From Bacillus sp. FJAT-47783 (GTDB lineage: Bacteria; Bacillota; Bacilli; Bacillales; Aeribacillaceae): a stretch of DNA of 64,000 bases. The translations under genes were made by a program, and so were the position numbers. The stretch spans positions 62,001-126,000 of the forward strand of contig NZ_JAKZKS010000001.1 of the NCBI RefSeq assembly GCF_022808615.1, read 5' to 3'. The notes under the pieces were generated by a model. It was given only the letters and a program-made list of their open reading frames with translations. It was not told where the DNA came from and ran no database searches. Shown piece by piece: positions 8,894-17,807 of this stretch (position 1 is its first letter; the number at the start of each line of letters is the position of its first letter).

Positions 8894-9556
8894 CTAAAAA
8901 CTTTGTAGTAATGACTTAATGACAAGATACCAACCGTCAACTAATACGAATAATAAAATTTTAAAAGGAAGTGAAATCATAACAGGCGGGAGCATCATCA
9001 TCCCCATCGACATGAGAATACTCGCAACCACCATATCAATCACTAGGAATGGAATAAAAAGTAAAAAGCCGATTTGAAAAGCGGTTTTAATTTCGCTAAT
9101 TGCAAAAGCTGGAACGAGTGCAGACATCGGTACTTCCTCAAGAGACTCCGGTTGTATATCGGCATATTGTAAAAAAAGCGATAAGTCTTTTTGCCTAGTA
9201 TGCTTACTCATAAACTCACGAAAAGGCTGTTCAGCACGCTCATATGCTTCTTCAATGTTGATTTCTTCATTAAATAATGGTTGTAACGCTTCTTGATGAA
9301 CTTCTTGAAACGTCGGTCCCATGATAAAGAATGTAAGAAATAATGCCAGACCAATCAATACTTGGTTTGGTGGCATCGATTGCGTTGCAAGCGAAGTACG
9401 GACAAAGGAAAGGACAATGATGATCCGCGTAAAGCAAGTAAATAAAATAAGTATGCTTGGCGCTAAAGATAGAACGGTTAATAATAACAGTAGTTGAATG
9501 GTTGTCGAAACATGATTTGGATCACTTTGATTGAACAGTTCAATAAACTCATTCAT
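8894..9556 (-). CDS. fliP: FliP flagellar export gate membrane protein
   Basis: FliP forms the pentameric core of the export gate. The 220-residue protein lacks an obvious cleaved leader, has early hydrophobic helices with the conserved CFTRIIIVLSFVRTSLATQS stretch, a soluble middle region (about 95-140) and C-terminal membrane helices containing GMMMLPPVMISLPFK and VLVDGW. All are family hallmarks. Its start overlaps the end of fliO by 8 bases, which suggests coupled translation. fliQ follows. Confidence 0.96.
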   Translation of the reverse strand: MNEFIELFNQSDPNHVSTTIQLLLLLTVLSLAPSILILFTCFTRIIIVLSFVRTSLATQSMPPNQVLIGLALFLTFFIMGPTFQEVHQEALQPLFNEEINIEEAYERAEQPFREFMSKHTRQKDLSLFLQYADIQPESLEEVPMSALVPAFAISEIKTAFQIGFLLFIPFLVIDMVVASILMSMGMMMLPPVMISLPFKILLFVLVDGWYLVIKSLLQSF

Positions 9557-10181
9557 GATGCTTTTGTCCCTTCTTACTTAACAACTTCAATTGCCCAGAC
9601 CTTTTATTTAATATAGACTCCAACTCTTTCTTAAAAGACTCACTTGATTTATTTCGTACTGCCTGTTTCCACAGTTTGCTAAGATTCGTTTCAATTGGAG
9701 AGATTGTTTTTTCCACATTATCCGCTACAATCGCTTCAATTTCATCTTTATTATCAATTTCTTTCAAGAGTTGAATGGTATCTCCAACACCTAAAACAAA
9801 TAAACGATCACCTACTTTTACAAGTTGGATGGACCGGTTTTGACCTAAGCTCGTTCCACCTAGATTTTGTATATATTTTGAACCGAGTGCATGCCGATTT
9901 TTTTGTTTCACAAACCGTAATAGAAAATAAATAAGAGCTAATACAAGCGCGAGTGCTACAATCATTTTTAGAAATTCTAAAAATGAAACATTCACGGAAG
10001 CTGGTGCTTCTGTTTGACTTTTTTGTTCATTCAAGCTAACTTCCTCATCATTTTCTTCTTTACTATAAAAGCTTTTAACCGTTTCGTTTTCTGCTCCTGC
10101 TTCTACAAAGGAAACAGGGAACAGAAAATGAATCGTAAAAATGGAGAAAAAGAAGAAGTATAAAACTAACACTTTTTTCAA
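9549..10181 (-). CDS. fliO: FliO/FliZ flagellar export assembly membrane protein
   Basis: This 210-residue protein occupies the position of B. subtilis fliZ, a FliO-family protein that stabilises FliP during export-gate assembly. It has a signal-like N-terminus (MKKVLVLYFFFF, about residues 1-28), an acidic periplasm-side linker, one membrane helix at about 72-88 (MIVALALVLALIYFLL) and a basic cytoplasmic tail with GTSLGQNRSIQLVKVGDRL, the conserved FliO core. The start is TTG with AGGGG eight bases upstream. Sequence conservation in this family is low, so the call leans on the FliO core motif and on synteny between cheY and fliP. Confidence 0.9.
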   Translation of the reverse strand: MKKVLVLYFFFFSIFTIHFLFPVSFVEAGAENETVKSFYSKEENDEEVSLNEQKSQTEAPASVNVSFLEFLKMIVALALVLALIYFLLRFVKQKNRHALGSKYIQNLGGTSLGQNRSIQLVKVGDRLFVLGVGDTIQLLKEIDNKDEIEAIVADNVEKTISPIETNLSKLWKQAVRNKSSESFKKELESILNKRSGQLKLLSKKGQKHHE

Positions 10182-10193
10182 TGATTAATCCCC

Positions 10194-10559
10194 TTATGCT
10201 CCTAGCGTTTTGCTAATCGCTTCTAACACGCGATCAGCTTGGAATGGTTTGACGATAAAGTCTTTAGCACCAGCTTGAATCGCATCGATAACCATCGCTT
10301 GTTGACCCATTGCAGAACACATAATAACTTTTGCGTTCGGGTTGATTTTGCGAATTTCTTTTAACGCCGTAATCCCATCCATTTCCGGCATCGTAATATC
10401 CATTGTCACTAAATCCGGTTGATGCTCTTTATATTTCTCAATCGCTTGTGCTCCGTCTTGAGCTTCTGCCACAACCTCGTAACCATTTTTTGTTAAAATA
10501 TCTTTAATCATCATTCGCATAAAAGCTGCATCGTCTACAATTAAAATTTTATTTGCCAT
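10194..10559 (-). CDS. cheY: CheY chemotaxis response regulator
   Basis: CheY is the single-domain receiver phosphorylated by CheA that binds the flagellar switch (FliM and FliY). The 121-residue protein is a complete receiver with the acidic pocket Asp9-Asp10, the phospho-acceptor Asp54 in VTMDITMPEMDG, Ser82 in the switch position and Lys104 in VKPF. It lies between fliY, which encodes a CheY-P phosphatase, and fliO. It is the only receiver domain in the window, which matters for the receiver-less CheB at 2134-2712. Confidence 0.97.
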   Translation of the reverse strand: MANKILIVDDAAFMRMMIKDILTKNGYEVVAEAQDGAQAIEKYKEHQPDLVTMDITMPEMDGITALKEIRKINPNAKVIMCSAMGQQAMVIDAIQAGAKDFIVKPFQADRVLEAISKTLGA

Positions 10560-10575
10560 AATCTCCTCACTCCTC

Positions 10576-11715
10576 TTAATACGATTTATGAATTTTGTTT
10601 AAGCGCTCTGTCTGGCTTAATATATCCGTTACACGAACACCGAAATTTTCATCGATAACGACGACTTCACCTTTTGCCACTTTTTTATTGTTTATTAAAA
10701 TATCAACAGGCTCCCCAGCTAGCTTATCCAATTCAATAATGGATCCAGTAGATAATTCTAGGATGTTTTGAATAGATCGTTTCGTTCGCCCTAATTCAAC
10801 CGTTACGGTTAAAGGGATATCAAGGAGCATGTCTAAATTTTGGACTTCCGTACTTTTAGGCGGTGTATTAAATGTTGCGAACTCGACAGGTTTAGCATTC
10901 ATTTGAACTTGCTCTTTTCGTTGATGTTGTGCTTGAGTAGACGGTTCTATCATTTCGACTCGGTTTTCTTTCTTGCTAAGTTGAGGGGGTTCTTCTACTT
11001 GAATAGTGTCTTGTGCAGAAGCGCTTTCCTCATTAGAAGAATTCATAAGTTCCTTAATTAATTCGCGAGCAAAATCAATCGGTAATAGTTGCATAATCTG
11101 CGAATCTATTAAATGTCCAACCGTGAGTCGGAACGAAACTTTCAAAAATAGTTCTTCATCTGGAATAGTATTTGTCCCTTCTCCTTTTTGAACATCTAAC
11201 AGTTCAATAGCTGGTGGTGATATATCTACTTTTTTTTGAAATACGGTCGACATAGATGTAGCGGCTGAACCCATCATTTGATTCATCGCTTCTTGTACCG
11301 CACTTAATTGGATTTCACCTAAATCTGTTGGATTAGAGCCATCTCCCCCTATCATTAAATCCGCAATAATAGAAGCGTCACTTTGTTTAATAACGAGGAT
11401 GTTACTGCCTGTAAACCCTTCTGTATAGTGGACTTGAATGGAAACAGATGGGTGCGGAAATTCATCCTTTAGCTCCTTTTTATTCACTAATGAGACCGTT
11501 GGAGTTGTAATTTGTACTTTTTGGTTTAATAATGTTGATAACGCCGTCGCGGAACTTCCAAATGAAATATTCCCTATTTCTCCAATTGCATCTTGTTCCA
11601 TTTCCGAAAATAAATCATGAATATTATTTTCAGTCGTTTCTACCGGATCATTCGATAGTCCCCCGCCGTTTAATAGTGCATCAATTTCATCCTGCGACAG
11701 CATGTTAGAATTCAT
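10576..11715 (-). CDS. fliY: FliY flagellar switch protein and CheY-P phosphatase
   Basis: FliY is a C-ring component found in Bacillus and relatives that also dephosphorylates CheY-P. The protein has 379 residues. It starts with an EIDALL peptide like the CheY-binding segment of FliM, followed by a CheC-type phosphatase domain with two E-x2-N signatures (EIGNISFGSSA near residue 46 and EAMNQMMGSAA near 140). A variable linker precedes the C-terminal FliN/SpoA domain (IPLTVTVELGRTKRSIQ). Frame-open GTG and ATG codons upstream lie on top of the GAGGTG site, so the ATG at 11715 is preferred. It overlaps the fliM end by 11 bases. Confidence 0.95.
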   Translation of the reverse strand: MNSNMLSQDEIDALLNGGGLSNDPVETTENNIHDLFSEMEQDAIGEIGNISFGSSATALSTLLNQKVQITTPTVSLVNKKELKDEFPHPSVSIQVHYTEGFTGSNILVIKQSDASIIADLMIGGDGSNPTDLGEIQLSAVQEAMNQMMGSAATSMSTVFQKKVDISPPAIELLDVQKGEGTNTIPDEELFLKVSFRLTVGHLIDSQIMQLLPIDFARELIKELMNSSNEESASAQDTIQVEEPPQLSKKENRVEMIEPSTQAQHQRKEQVQMNAKPVEFATFNTPPKSTEVQNLDMLLDIPLTVTVELGRTKRSIQNILELSTGSIIELDKLAGEPVDILINNKKVAKGEVVVIDENFGVRVTDILSQTERLNKIHKSY

Positions 11716-12709
11716 CTTCGTCATCACCTCGATTAATCACATCAAGTATTTGGACTGCCAAGCGATTATTAACCTTCCCTGGCTGCCCAAGAAACTTCGG
11801 AACACCACCAACTTTAATGGTTAATAGATCGGAGACCGTTTGCTCTAAACGAATAGTATCTCCCACTTGTAGTTCTAGAAAATCATGAATCGTTAATTGG
11901 GAGTGTCCTAACTCCGCATTTATTGGAACGTTTGCCTGTTTAATTTGCTTTTGAATCGCCTTCGTTTCAAGCTCTTCCGGTTCTTTTCGTTCTGATTGCA
12001 TCCAATAGTGAGCAGACAGTTTCGGAATGATTGGCTCTAACACAACATGTGGTAAACAGAGGTTAATCATCCCACTCGACTCGCCTATTTGTGCATTTAA
12101 TGAAATGACCACAACCGTTTCATTTGGCGATACTAATTGTAAAAATTGCGGATTAATTTCAAAGTCTTGCATAACCGGATCGATATCGATAATGGTATTC
12201 CATGCTTCTCGATAGTTATCAAGCGATTTTTCAAAAATAGTTGAAATGATGCGCGTTTCAATTTCGGTTAAACTTTCTATTTTATTCATCGAAACCCCGA
12301 TACCACCCATCACTCGATCCATCATCGCATAAGCAATATTCGGATTAACTTCCATTAATACACGTCCACCAAGTGGCTCTATTTCAAAGACATTTAAAAT
12401 GGTCATCTTCGGAATGGAGCGAATGAACTCTCCGTATGGAATTTGATCGGCAGAAGCTACAGAAATTTGTATATACGTTCGTAATTGCGCTGAAAAAAAA
12501 GTTGTTAACAAGCGGGCAAAATTTTCATGAATTCTCGTTAAACTTCGAATTTGATCTTTTGAAAAACGTAAGGCACGCTTGAAATCGTAAACTTTTATTT
12601 TCTTCGCTTCCTCTTCCTTTTTAAGTTCGTCAGCATCCATTTCACCAGTTGATAATGCTGATAATAACGCATCGATTTCACTTTGACTTAGTACTTCATT
12701 TGTCGACAT
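11705..12709 (-). CDS. fliM: FliM flagellar motor switch protein
   Basis: FliM binds CheY-P and sets rotation direction. The 334-residue protein has the N-terminal CheY-binding peptide LSQSEIDALLSAL, the central CheC-like domain with the conserved GGRVLMEVNP and MDRVMGG stretches, and a C-terminal SpoA domain (VPINAELGHSQLTIHDFLEL). The ribosome binding site GGAGG nine bases upstream of the ATG is strong. It lies between fliL and fliY in the fla/che operon. Confidence 0.97.
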   Translation of the reverse strand: MSTNEVLSQSEIDALLSALSTGEMDADELKKEEEAKKIKVYDFKRALRFSKDQIRSLTRIHENFARLLTTFFSAQLRTYIQISVASADQIPYGEFIRSIPKMTILNVFEIEPLGGRVLMEVNPNIAYAMMDRVMGGIGVSMNKIESLTEIETRIISTIFEKSLDNYREAWNTIIDIDPVMQDFEINPQFLQLVSPNETVVVISLNAQIGESSGMINLCLPHVVLEPIIPKLSAHYWMQSERKEPEELETKAIQKQIKQANVPINAELGHSQLTIHDFLELQVGDTIRLEQTVSDLLTIKVGGVPKFLGQPGKVNNRLAVQILDVINRGDDEDEF

Positions 12710-12742
12710 GTCCTCTCACCTCCTCATCCATAGTTTGAATCA

Positions 12743-13180
12743 TTATTGAAGGATAAAGGAGGTTATGTAAATCTCTTTAACCTCACCCTCTTGCATGAGC
12801 TGATTGACGTTATTTTTCACTTTTTCTTTTAAGAGGTTCATTCCATTCTCACCTTCCAGTTCCTTTGCCTCCATATTCGCAAGAACCGAAATGACGATAT
12901 CTTTCACTTGAAATTCACGTTTTTCCAATTCCTCTTTTGCCTTTTTATCATTTGTTTCCAAACGCATCGATAGTTGGACAATGTTTCCGCTCGCTACATT
13001 CGTTGTTATTTCAGGGACTTCCACTGTCGCATCAACGATTTCGTCAATCGTTTTTTCATTTTGTTCATTTCCTTTTTTTAAATTGTTGTTCACAACGGCG
13101 AGTGCTGTCATCCCTATGATAGAAATGGAGGTCACGATAATGAATAATACGGTCAATAGTTTTTTATTCAATCTCTTCAT
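12743..13180 (-). CDS. fliL: FliL flagellar basal body-associated protein
   Basis: FliL is a single-pass membrane protein around the stator that supports motor function. The 145-residue product has a short basic N-terminus, one membrane helix at about 8-30 (LLTVLFIIVTSISIIGMTAL) and an extracytoplasmic domain of FliL type ending in EVKEIYITSFILQ, similar to the usual YFTSFVMQ-like end. Its ATG lies inside the 3' end of swrD (17-base overlap), consistent with coupling. Confidence 0.93.
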   Translation of the reverse strand: MKRLNKKLLTVLFIIVTSISIIGMTALAVVNNNLKKGNEQNEKTIDEIVDATVEVPEITTNVASGNIVQLSMRLETNDKKAKEELEKREFQVKDIVISVLANMEAKELEGENGMNLLKEKVKNNVNQLMQEGEVKEIYITSFILQ

Positions 13181-13388
13181 TCCCTTCCATCATGTTTACG
13201 GAAGAGGTTAAGCCAATCTCCTTATAGAATCGGATAATTTTCTCAACTACTTCATTTTTTGAATCCTTGACTACATATTTTTTCCCGTTTGTTAACGTAA
13301 TGGTCGTATCCGGTAAAAACTCAATGCGTTCAACTAATAAGACATTCAATAAAAAGGTTTCCCCATTTAATTTCGTTAACGTAATCAT
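13164..13388 (-). CDS. swrD: SwrD (YlzI, FlbD family) small motility protein
   Basis: This 74-residue protein matches the FlbD family (MITLTKLNGETFLLN...). In B. subtilis SwrD increases flagellar motor power and is needed for swarming. It is soluble, with no membrane segment, and consists of a short beta-rich core (RIEFLPDTTITLTNGKKY) followed by a helical tail. It lies between flgE and fliL, the usual position, and overlaps fliL by 17 bases. Confidence 0.9.
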   Translation of the reverse strand: MITLTKLNGETFLLNVLLVERIEFLPDTTITLTNGKKYVVKDSKNEVVEKIIRFYKEIGLTSSVNMMEGNEEIE

Positions 13389-13404
13389 ATAGCGTCACCG
13401 CCAG

Positions 13405-14925
13405 TTATCGTTTTAAACTCATTAATTCTTGTAAAATTTCATCAGATGTTGTAATAATTTTCGTGTTTGATTGAAATCCTCGTTGAGCTACGATCATTTC
13501 GGTAAATTCTTCAGATAAATCAACGTTTGACATTTCTAGTGCACCGGATGTAATGGAGCCAGTTCCTTCCGTACCTGGTGCATATAATTCATCTAATTGT
13601 ATGCCATTTCCATTTCGATCGATAGAGCCTGAATTTGAAGACTCTTTAAATAAATTCCCTCCGATTTTCTCTAATCCACCTGCATTTGGGAAGTTCGCAA
13701 GGCGTAATTGTCCTGCTACATTCAACTCACCAGTTTTATTAACAAATGTAACGGTTCCATCTGGTCCAATACTGAAGCTTTTAGCAGATAAAGGAATTTG
13801 GATAAGCCCGGCTTCACCACTTAACGAACTTGACCAAGATGGTTCTTTTAAACTTTCAGCAGCCTCTTCATACTGAATGACGGTTTGGGCAACATTATTT
13901 AAATCAACCGAATAGCTTTCGAGATTATTTAGTAATTGGTTCATTGCATCTAATTGCGTCGAACTAGCTGGTGTTCCAGCTTTAATTGTAGATGCATCTG
14001 GGTACGAACCACTAATCGTCGATACCGCACTTGTGATTTTCGTCATAATATCCGTTACCGGTTGTGTGCCGTTAAACGTATCAATCGAATTGTTTAACAC
14101 TGCTAAAGAGTTGGCAAAGTCCGTTGCAATCGTATCAAAGCCTGTTTGAGCATTCGTTACATTGCTATGAAATTCCGCATACATCGTCTGCAGCGCTTGA
14201 TGAGCACTATTCATCGCATCATATAGAGGGCCTTTAGCTGGACTACCTCCATCTGTCCAAATTTTTACGGATTCGTTGTATGCTTCAAAAGCGCCTTTTA
14301 CATCATTTGCTTTCTTGTATATTTCCTTTAGCGATTCAAATATATTTTCATACGGAGAATTAAAGGAAGCGATAGCTGTTAACGCATCGTTAGCTTTTTT
14401 AATTCCATCATCAGTTGGAATCGATTTTTCACCCGTTTCACCTACAACATACATCCCATCACCTGTTACTAAATAGCCACGATCGTCTAAATAAAAGTTC
14501 CCTGCTCGTGTATAAGCTAAATCAGCTGCGTTATTAATGTTTCCGCTTATTATGTTATTGCCAATTTTCCCTCCTGAATCGATATTCACTCGACTAAAGT
14601 CTCGTATGGTTGCGACAGGGAAAAAGCCATCACCTGTAATCGCTAAATCCAACGTTCGTGCTGTCGTTTGCGTTGCACCTGACGTATGGATTGTATCGAT
14701 TGTACCGACGTTCGAGCCTAATCCGACTTGTTTAGGGTTAACCCCCCCTAGTCCACCTGATGCAGCACTTGCTCCAGAGATTTGTTGGTTGACTAATTCT
14801 TTAAATGTAATTCTACTTTTTTTGTATCCATATGTACCTACATTCGCAATGTTATTACCGATGACGTCAAGTTTTAATTGGAAGTTTTTCATCCCACTAA
14901 TACCAGAATATAAGGAACGAAGCAT
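13405..14925 (-). CDS. flgE: FlgE flagellar hook protein with a large central insertion
   Basis: This is the hook subunit, with rod/hook-type ends. The N-terminus MLRSLYSGISGMKNFQLKLD and the C-terminus with GALEMSNVDLSEEFTEMIVA and ITTSDEILQEL are nearly identical to B. subtilis FlgE. At 506 residues it is almost twice the B. subtilis length of 264. Most of the excess is one block at about residues 172-377 (bases 13795-14412), placed between ...KSIPTD and IQIPLSAKSFSIGPDG, which are contiguous in B. subtilis. The block looks mainly helical and polar. A smaller insertion lies near residues 104-135. The reading frame is uninterrupted and GGAGAGGATTTAC precedes the ATG. By analogy with longer FlgE proteins the insert should be a surface domain of the hook. 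Confidence 0.95.
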   Translation of the reverse strand: MLRSLYSGISGMKNFQLKLDVIGNNIANVGTYGYKKSRITFKELVNQQISGASAASGGLGGVNPKQVGLGSNVGTIDTIHTSGATQTTARTLDLAITGDGFFPVATIRDFSRVNIDSGGKIGNNIISGNINNAADLAYTRAGNFYLDDRGYLVTGDGMYVVGETGEKSIPTDDGIKKANDALTAIASFNSPYENIFESLKEIYKKANDVKGAFEAYNESVKIWTDGGSPAKGPLYDAMNSAHQALQTMYAEFHSNVTNAQTGFDTIATDFANSLAVLNNSIDTFNGTQPVTDIMTKITSAVSTISGSYPDASTIKAGTPASSTQLDAMNQLLNNLESYSVDLNNVAQTVIQYEEAAESLKEPSWSSSLSGEAGLIQIPLSAKSFSIGPDGTVTFVNKTGELNVAGQLRLANFPNAGGLEKIGGNLFKESSNSGSIDRNGNGIQLDELYAPGTEGTGSITSGALEMSNVDLSEEFTEMIVAQRGFQSNTKIITTSDEILQELMSLKR

Positions 14926-14969
14926 GTAAATCCTCTCCTCAAATAAATATTTTCATAACCATGGACAGA

Positions 14970-15401
14970 TTATTGTGCAATTTGACTAATTTTATAAATG
15001 TTCGTTACCGGAATTTCGCTTTCATTTTCTACCTGTACTAATACTTCCTCCCCATTAAAGCGGACTGATTGGACAGTTGCGGAATGCTCTTTTCCTTCCT
15101 CATCTTTATAAAACACTTCTTTGCCGATTAATTCGGAATATTGAATAATCGATCGCTTGTTTTGCTGTTGAATAAAGGTCATGAATGTTTCATTCATATT
15201 GGTCATCTGTTCAAGAGACGAAAAATTCGCCATTTGTGAAATGAATTCACGGTCTTCCATCGGCTTTAATGGATCTTGATGCTGAAGTTGTGTTATTAAT
15301 ATTTTTAAAAAGTCGTCTTTACCTAATGAAGAAGATGGTTGTTTTTGCTCTTGAACTTTATTTGATAGTAGTAAATGAGAGTCAATCGACTTCATGTTCA
15401 T
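14970..15401 (-). CDS. flgD: FlgD flagellar hook-capping protein
   Basis: FlgD is the scaffold that caps the growing hook so that FlgE can polymerise. The 143-residue protein has the diagnostic N-terminal region [20 protein letters not shown] followed by [15 protein letters not shown]. It is the short Bacillus form, ending in a small beta domain. A TTG at 15407 is in frame but too close to AGGAG; the ATG at 15401 has the correct 7-base spacing. It sits between fliK and flgE. Confidence 0.94.
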   Translation of the reverse strand: MNMKSIDSHLLLSNKVQEQKQPSSSLGKDDFLKILITQLQHQDPLKPMEDREFISQMANFSSLEQMTNMNETFMTFIQQQNKRSIIQYSELIGKEVFYKDEEGKEHSATVQSVRFNGEEVLVQVENESEIPVTNIYKISQIAQ

Positions 15402-15411
15402 ATTCAAACTC

Positions 15412-16752
15412 CTAAACGATAAAATTTAATTGTTCATTCAATTTCTCTTGAAATGATTCCGTTCGTTCTTCTTGTTTTTCATCTTTCTGTTTTCGCTCTT
15501 GATGTTGGGAATTCTCATCTTGATGTTCTCTAAATAACGACATCTGCTGCTCTTCCAACAATTCAAATCGATTGATTTCGATTTCTGTATTAGGGAGTGC
15601 CTGCTTTAATTGATGGATACTATGCTCTAACAATTCCTTTGCCGATTGTGTTGAAGCGATGATTTTGGCAACGGATTCGTTACTTTCAACCGTAAGTTTG
15701 ACGGTTAATGTACCTAAATGTTCTGGGTTTAATCGAATCGTCATAGTTTGTTTCCCATCAATTGTTTTAAAATGTTTGCTTAATTTCATAATATCTAAAA
15801 ACTTTTGAACGAACTCTTGTTGTGTACTTGGTGTACTTGGACTCGCTCCATTGTCTTTAAGCGTCGTTAAAGTTAATAACCATTCTCCAATTGAAATTCC
15901 CTCACCTTTCATTCGTCGATTTGGAAATAATGATTGACTTAAATGGTCAACATTTTTTTCACGAGGATCCATTTTATCCGGGTCACGTTGACTCTGTTCC
16001 TTGACATTTATATTTTGTGCATTTGCAAGTAACGCTTTTTCTAATTTTTCAACAGGATGATAGACTCCGTTTTGAATGGTTTTTATAAGCTTTGGAATAT
16101 GTTTTTCTTCAAGCAATCGTTCTACCACATGACGGAAATCTATAAGCTTCCCCATATTTTGTTCATGAATTGTCCTATCACTTTTATTAACCTGGTCAAT
16201 ATACGCCAACACTCGTTCAATTAACGCACTCGCTTGTTTAACGTTCAATGTGTGGGCAAAACCTTTTTCTCTCCCATCTTGCACCCCTTCATTCATTTGT
16301 ATAAGGTTGTCAAGTGATAATATTGGTTTCGTCGTTTCGCCTACACTTGCAAACGATTTATTCGCTTCAAAAGATTGAAGCCATTTTTCGATAAGTTGAT
16401 TCTTCTCTATCCCCACTGGTAAACCGTGATTCTTCCATTCTTCGTGAATTTCATTCATTAAAGGTTGTAAAATCATCCTCATTTCCATTGTTTCCATTGA
16501 TAACCTATCAATCGAATTTTCGTCTTCTTCACTCGCAAGAGCTAGTTTTTTAACCTCTTCTGTCAGCTTTAAAAAGGTTGTCAACGTATGTACGAATACA
16601 TCTTGAAACTGTTCGGTTTCATGCTGTTTTATACCGTTCTCGTTTAACGATTTCAAAAGGTGGTGAAAATTCGATTCATTTCGTTTTCCTTGTTCAATAT
16701 TTTTTATATGTGACGGACTCAATAAAGGAAAAAGGTTTAATGCTTTCATCAT
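15412..16752 (-). CDS. fliK: FliK flagellar hook-length control protein
   Basis: FliK measures hook length and triggers the FlhB specificity switch. The 446-residue protein has a long, low-complexity, charged N-terminal ruler region and the conserved C-terminal domain (about 320-400) with [20 protein letters not shown] and the preceding FLDIMK region. The tail is rich in Gln, Glu and Lys, as usual for secreted FliK. GGAGG lies 7 bases before the first of two tandem ATGs. Position between ylxF and flgD is standard. The N-terminal region is too divergent for domain detail. Confidence 0.93.
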   Translation of the reverse strand: MMKALNLFPLLSPSHIKNIEQGKRNESNFHHLLKSLNENGIKQHETEQFQDVFVHTLTTFLKLTEEVKKLALASEEDENSIDRLSMETMEMRMILQPLMNEIHEEWKNHGLPVGIEKNQLIEKWLQSFEANKSFASVGETTKPILSLDNLIQMNEGVQDGREKGFAHTLNVKQASALIERVLAYIDQVNKSDRTIHEQNMGKLIDFRHVVERLLEEKHIPKLIKTIQNGVYHPVEKLEKALLANAQNINVKEQSQRDPDKMDPREKNVDHLSQSLFPNRRMKGEGISIGEWLLTLTTLKDNGASPSTPSTQQEFVQKFLDIMKLSKHFKTIDGKQTMTIRLNPEHLGTLTVKLTVESNESVAKIIASTQSAKELLEHSIHQLKQALPNTEIEINRFELLEEQQMSLFREHQDENSQHQERKQKDEKQEERTESFQEKLNEQLNFIV

Positions 16753-16766
16753 CGCTTCACCTCCTT

Positions 16767-17354
16767 CTAGTTCACTTCATTTAATAATTTCGTATACTTC
16801 GCACGATCCTTTGGCTCCATCTTTTCTAATATTTTGGCAACGGTATCTTGCTTTAAAGAAAGAAGAATCTCAACGGCTTCTTCATTTGACAATAGAACAA
16901 TGGATTCACTAGCTTTCGATGGATTCATTTTGCTGTATATAGATGCCATATCAACATTAGGCTCGTTCTCTTCTTCATTATTAGAATCTCGTTGTGAATG
17001 TAATGACTTTAACTCTTGGGAAAGCTTTTGTACTTCTTTTTCTTTTATTTCAATGTCCTTTTCGAGTGCTTGAATCATTTCATTTTGTTCATCTACTGTT
17101 TTCGTTAAGTTTTTATTTTCTTTCTCTAACTGTTGTAGTTTGTCAGGATTCTCTAACTGTTCATTGTTTTCTTTTTCTTCCTTTACTACGTTGGAAAGAA
17201 GCGGTGTGCTACTTGCTGTTTCTCTTACTTTTTTTAATGGGTCGATTCCAACGATCGTTAACATATAATAGATAAATACTACCGTTACAAGTATGGAAAT
17301 GATTATGACAATGAACCATTGGAACTTTGTAAAAGATTTATCTTCTTTTGTCAT
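16767..17354 (-). CDS. ylxF: YlxF, MotE/MgtE-N-like flagellar operon membrane protein
   Basis: This 195-residue protein has one membrane helix at about 12-34, a coiled-coil segment rich in Glu, Lys and Gln at about 58-120 and a C-terminal helical domain (SIYSKMNPSKASESIVLLSN through DRAKYTKLL) of the MgtE N-domain/MotE type. MotE-like proteins in other bacteria help fold or stabilise flagellar motor parts, but the exact role in Bacillus is unclear. The ATG has AGGTGACATAG upstream. It lies between fliJ and fliK, as in B. subtilis. Confidence 0.85.
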   Translation of the reverse strand: MTKEDKSFTKFQWFIVIIISILVTVVFIYYMLTIVGIDPLKKVRETASSTPLLSNVVKEEKENNEQLENPDKLQQLEKENKNLTKTVDEQNEMIQALEKDIEIKEKEVQKLSQELKSLHSQRDSNNEEENEPNVDMASIYSKMNPSKASESIVLLSNEEAVEILLSLKQDTVAKILEKMEPKDRAKYTKLLNEVN

Positions 17355-17363
17355 CTATGTCAC

Positions 17364-17807
17364 CTAAATTCCTCGATACGAATATGTCATAATGGATAGT
17401 TGATCGAGCTCTTTATTCTCATCACTTTTTTGTGTATAAAGATATTGTTCAAAATCTTTTTGTTGCATTTTTTCATATTTTTTTACTTCCATGTTTTTTT
17501 CCATTAATAAAGCTTGCTTCTCATTCATTCGATCTCTTGTTAATATGACAAGCTTTTGGTAGTGGTCGATTGTCTTTTCTAAATTTGTTACAAATTGTTG
17601 AAAATGGCGCATTTCTTGAACAGCAAGGCCTTGATGTAGCTTTTCTGCTTTCGTTTTTTCTAATTCTTCTTTTTTCTTCAAACATTCGTAAAGCTTTTCC
17701 GCTACTCGTTCGAATTCTTGTACAGATTGTTCATATTCAGAAACTGTTTTTTTCTTTTCATTTTCTTTAATGTCCATTACTTTTTGAAGACGATATTGGT
17801 AGGTCAT
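17364..17807 (-). CDS. fliJ: FliJ flagellar export chaperone
   Basis: FliJ is the coiled-coil stalk protein of the FliH-FliI-FliJ export ATPase complex. The 147-residue protein starts MTYQYRLQKVMDIKENEKKK, which fits the family, and is nearly all charged heptad-like helix. It overlaps the end of fliI by four bases and is followed by ylxF. The sequence is weakly conserved in general, so the operon position adds much of the confidence. Confidence 0.92.
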   Translation of the reverse strand: MTYQYRLQKVMDIKENEKKKTVSEYEQSVQEFERVAEKLYECLKKKEELEKTKAEKLHQGLAVQEMRHFQQFVTNLEKTIDHYQKLVILTRDRMNEKQALLMEKNMEVKKYEKMQQKDFEQYLYTQKSDENKELDQLSIMTYSYRGI

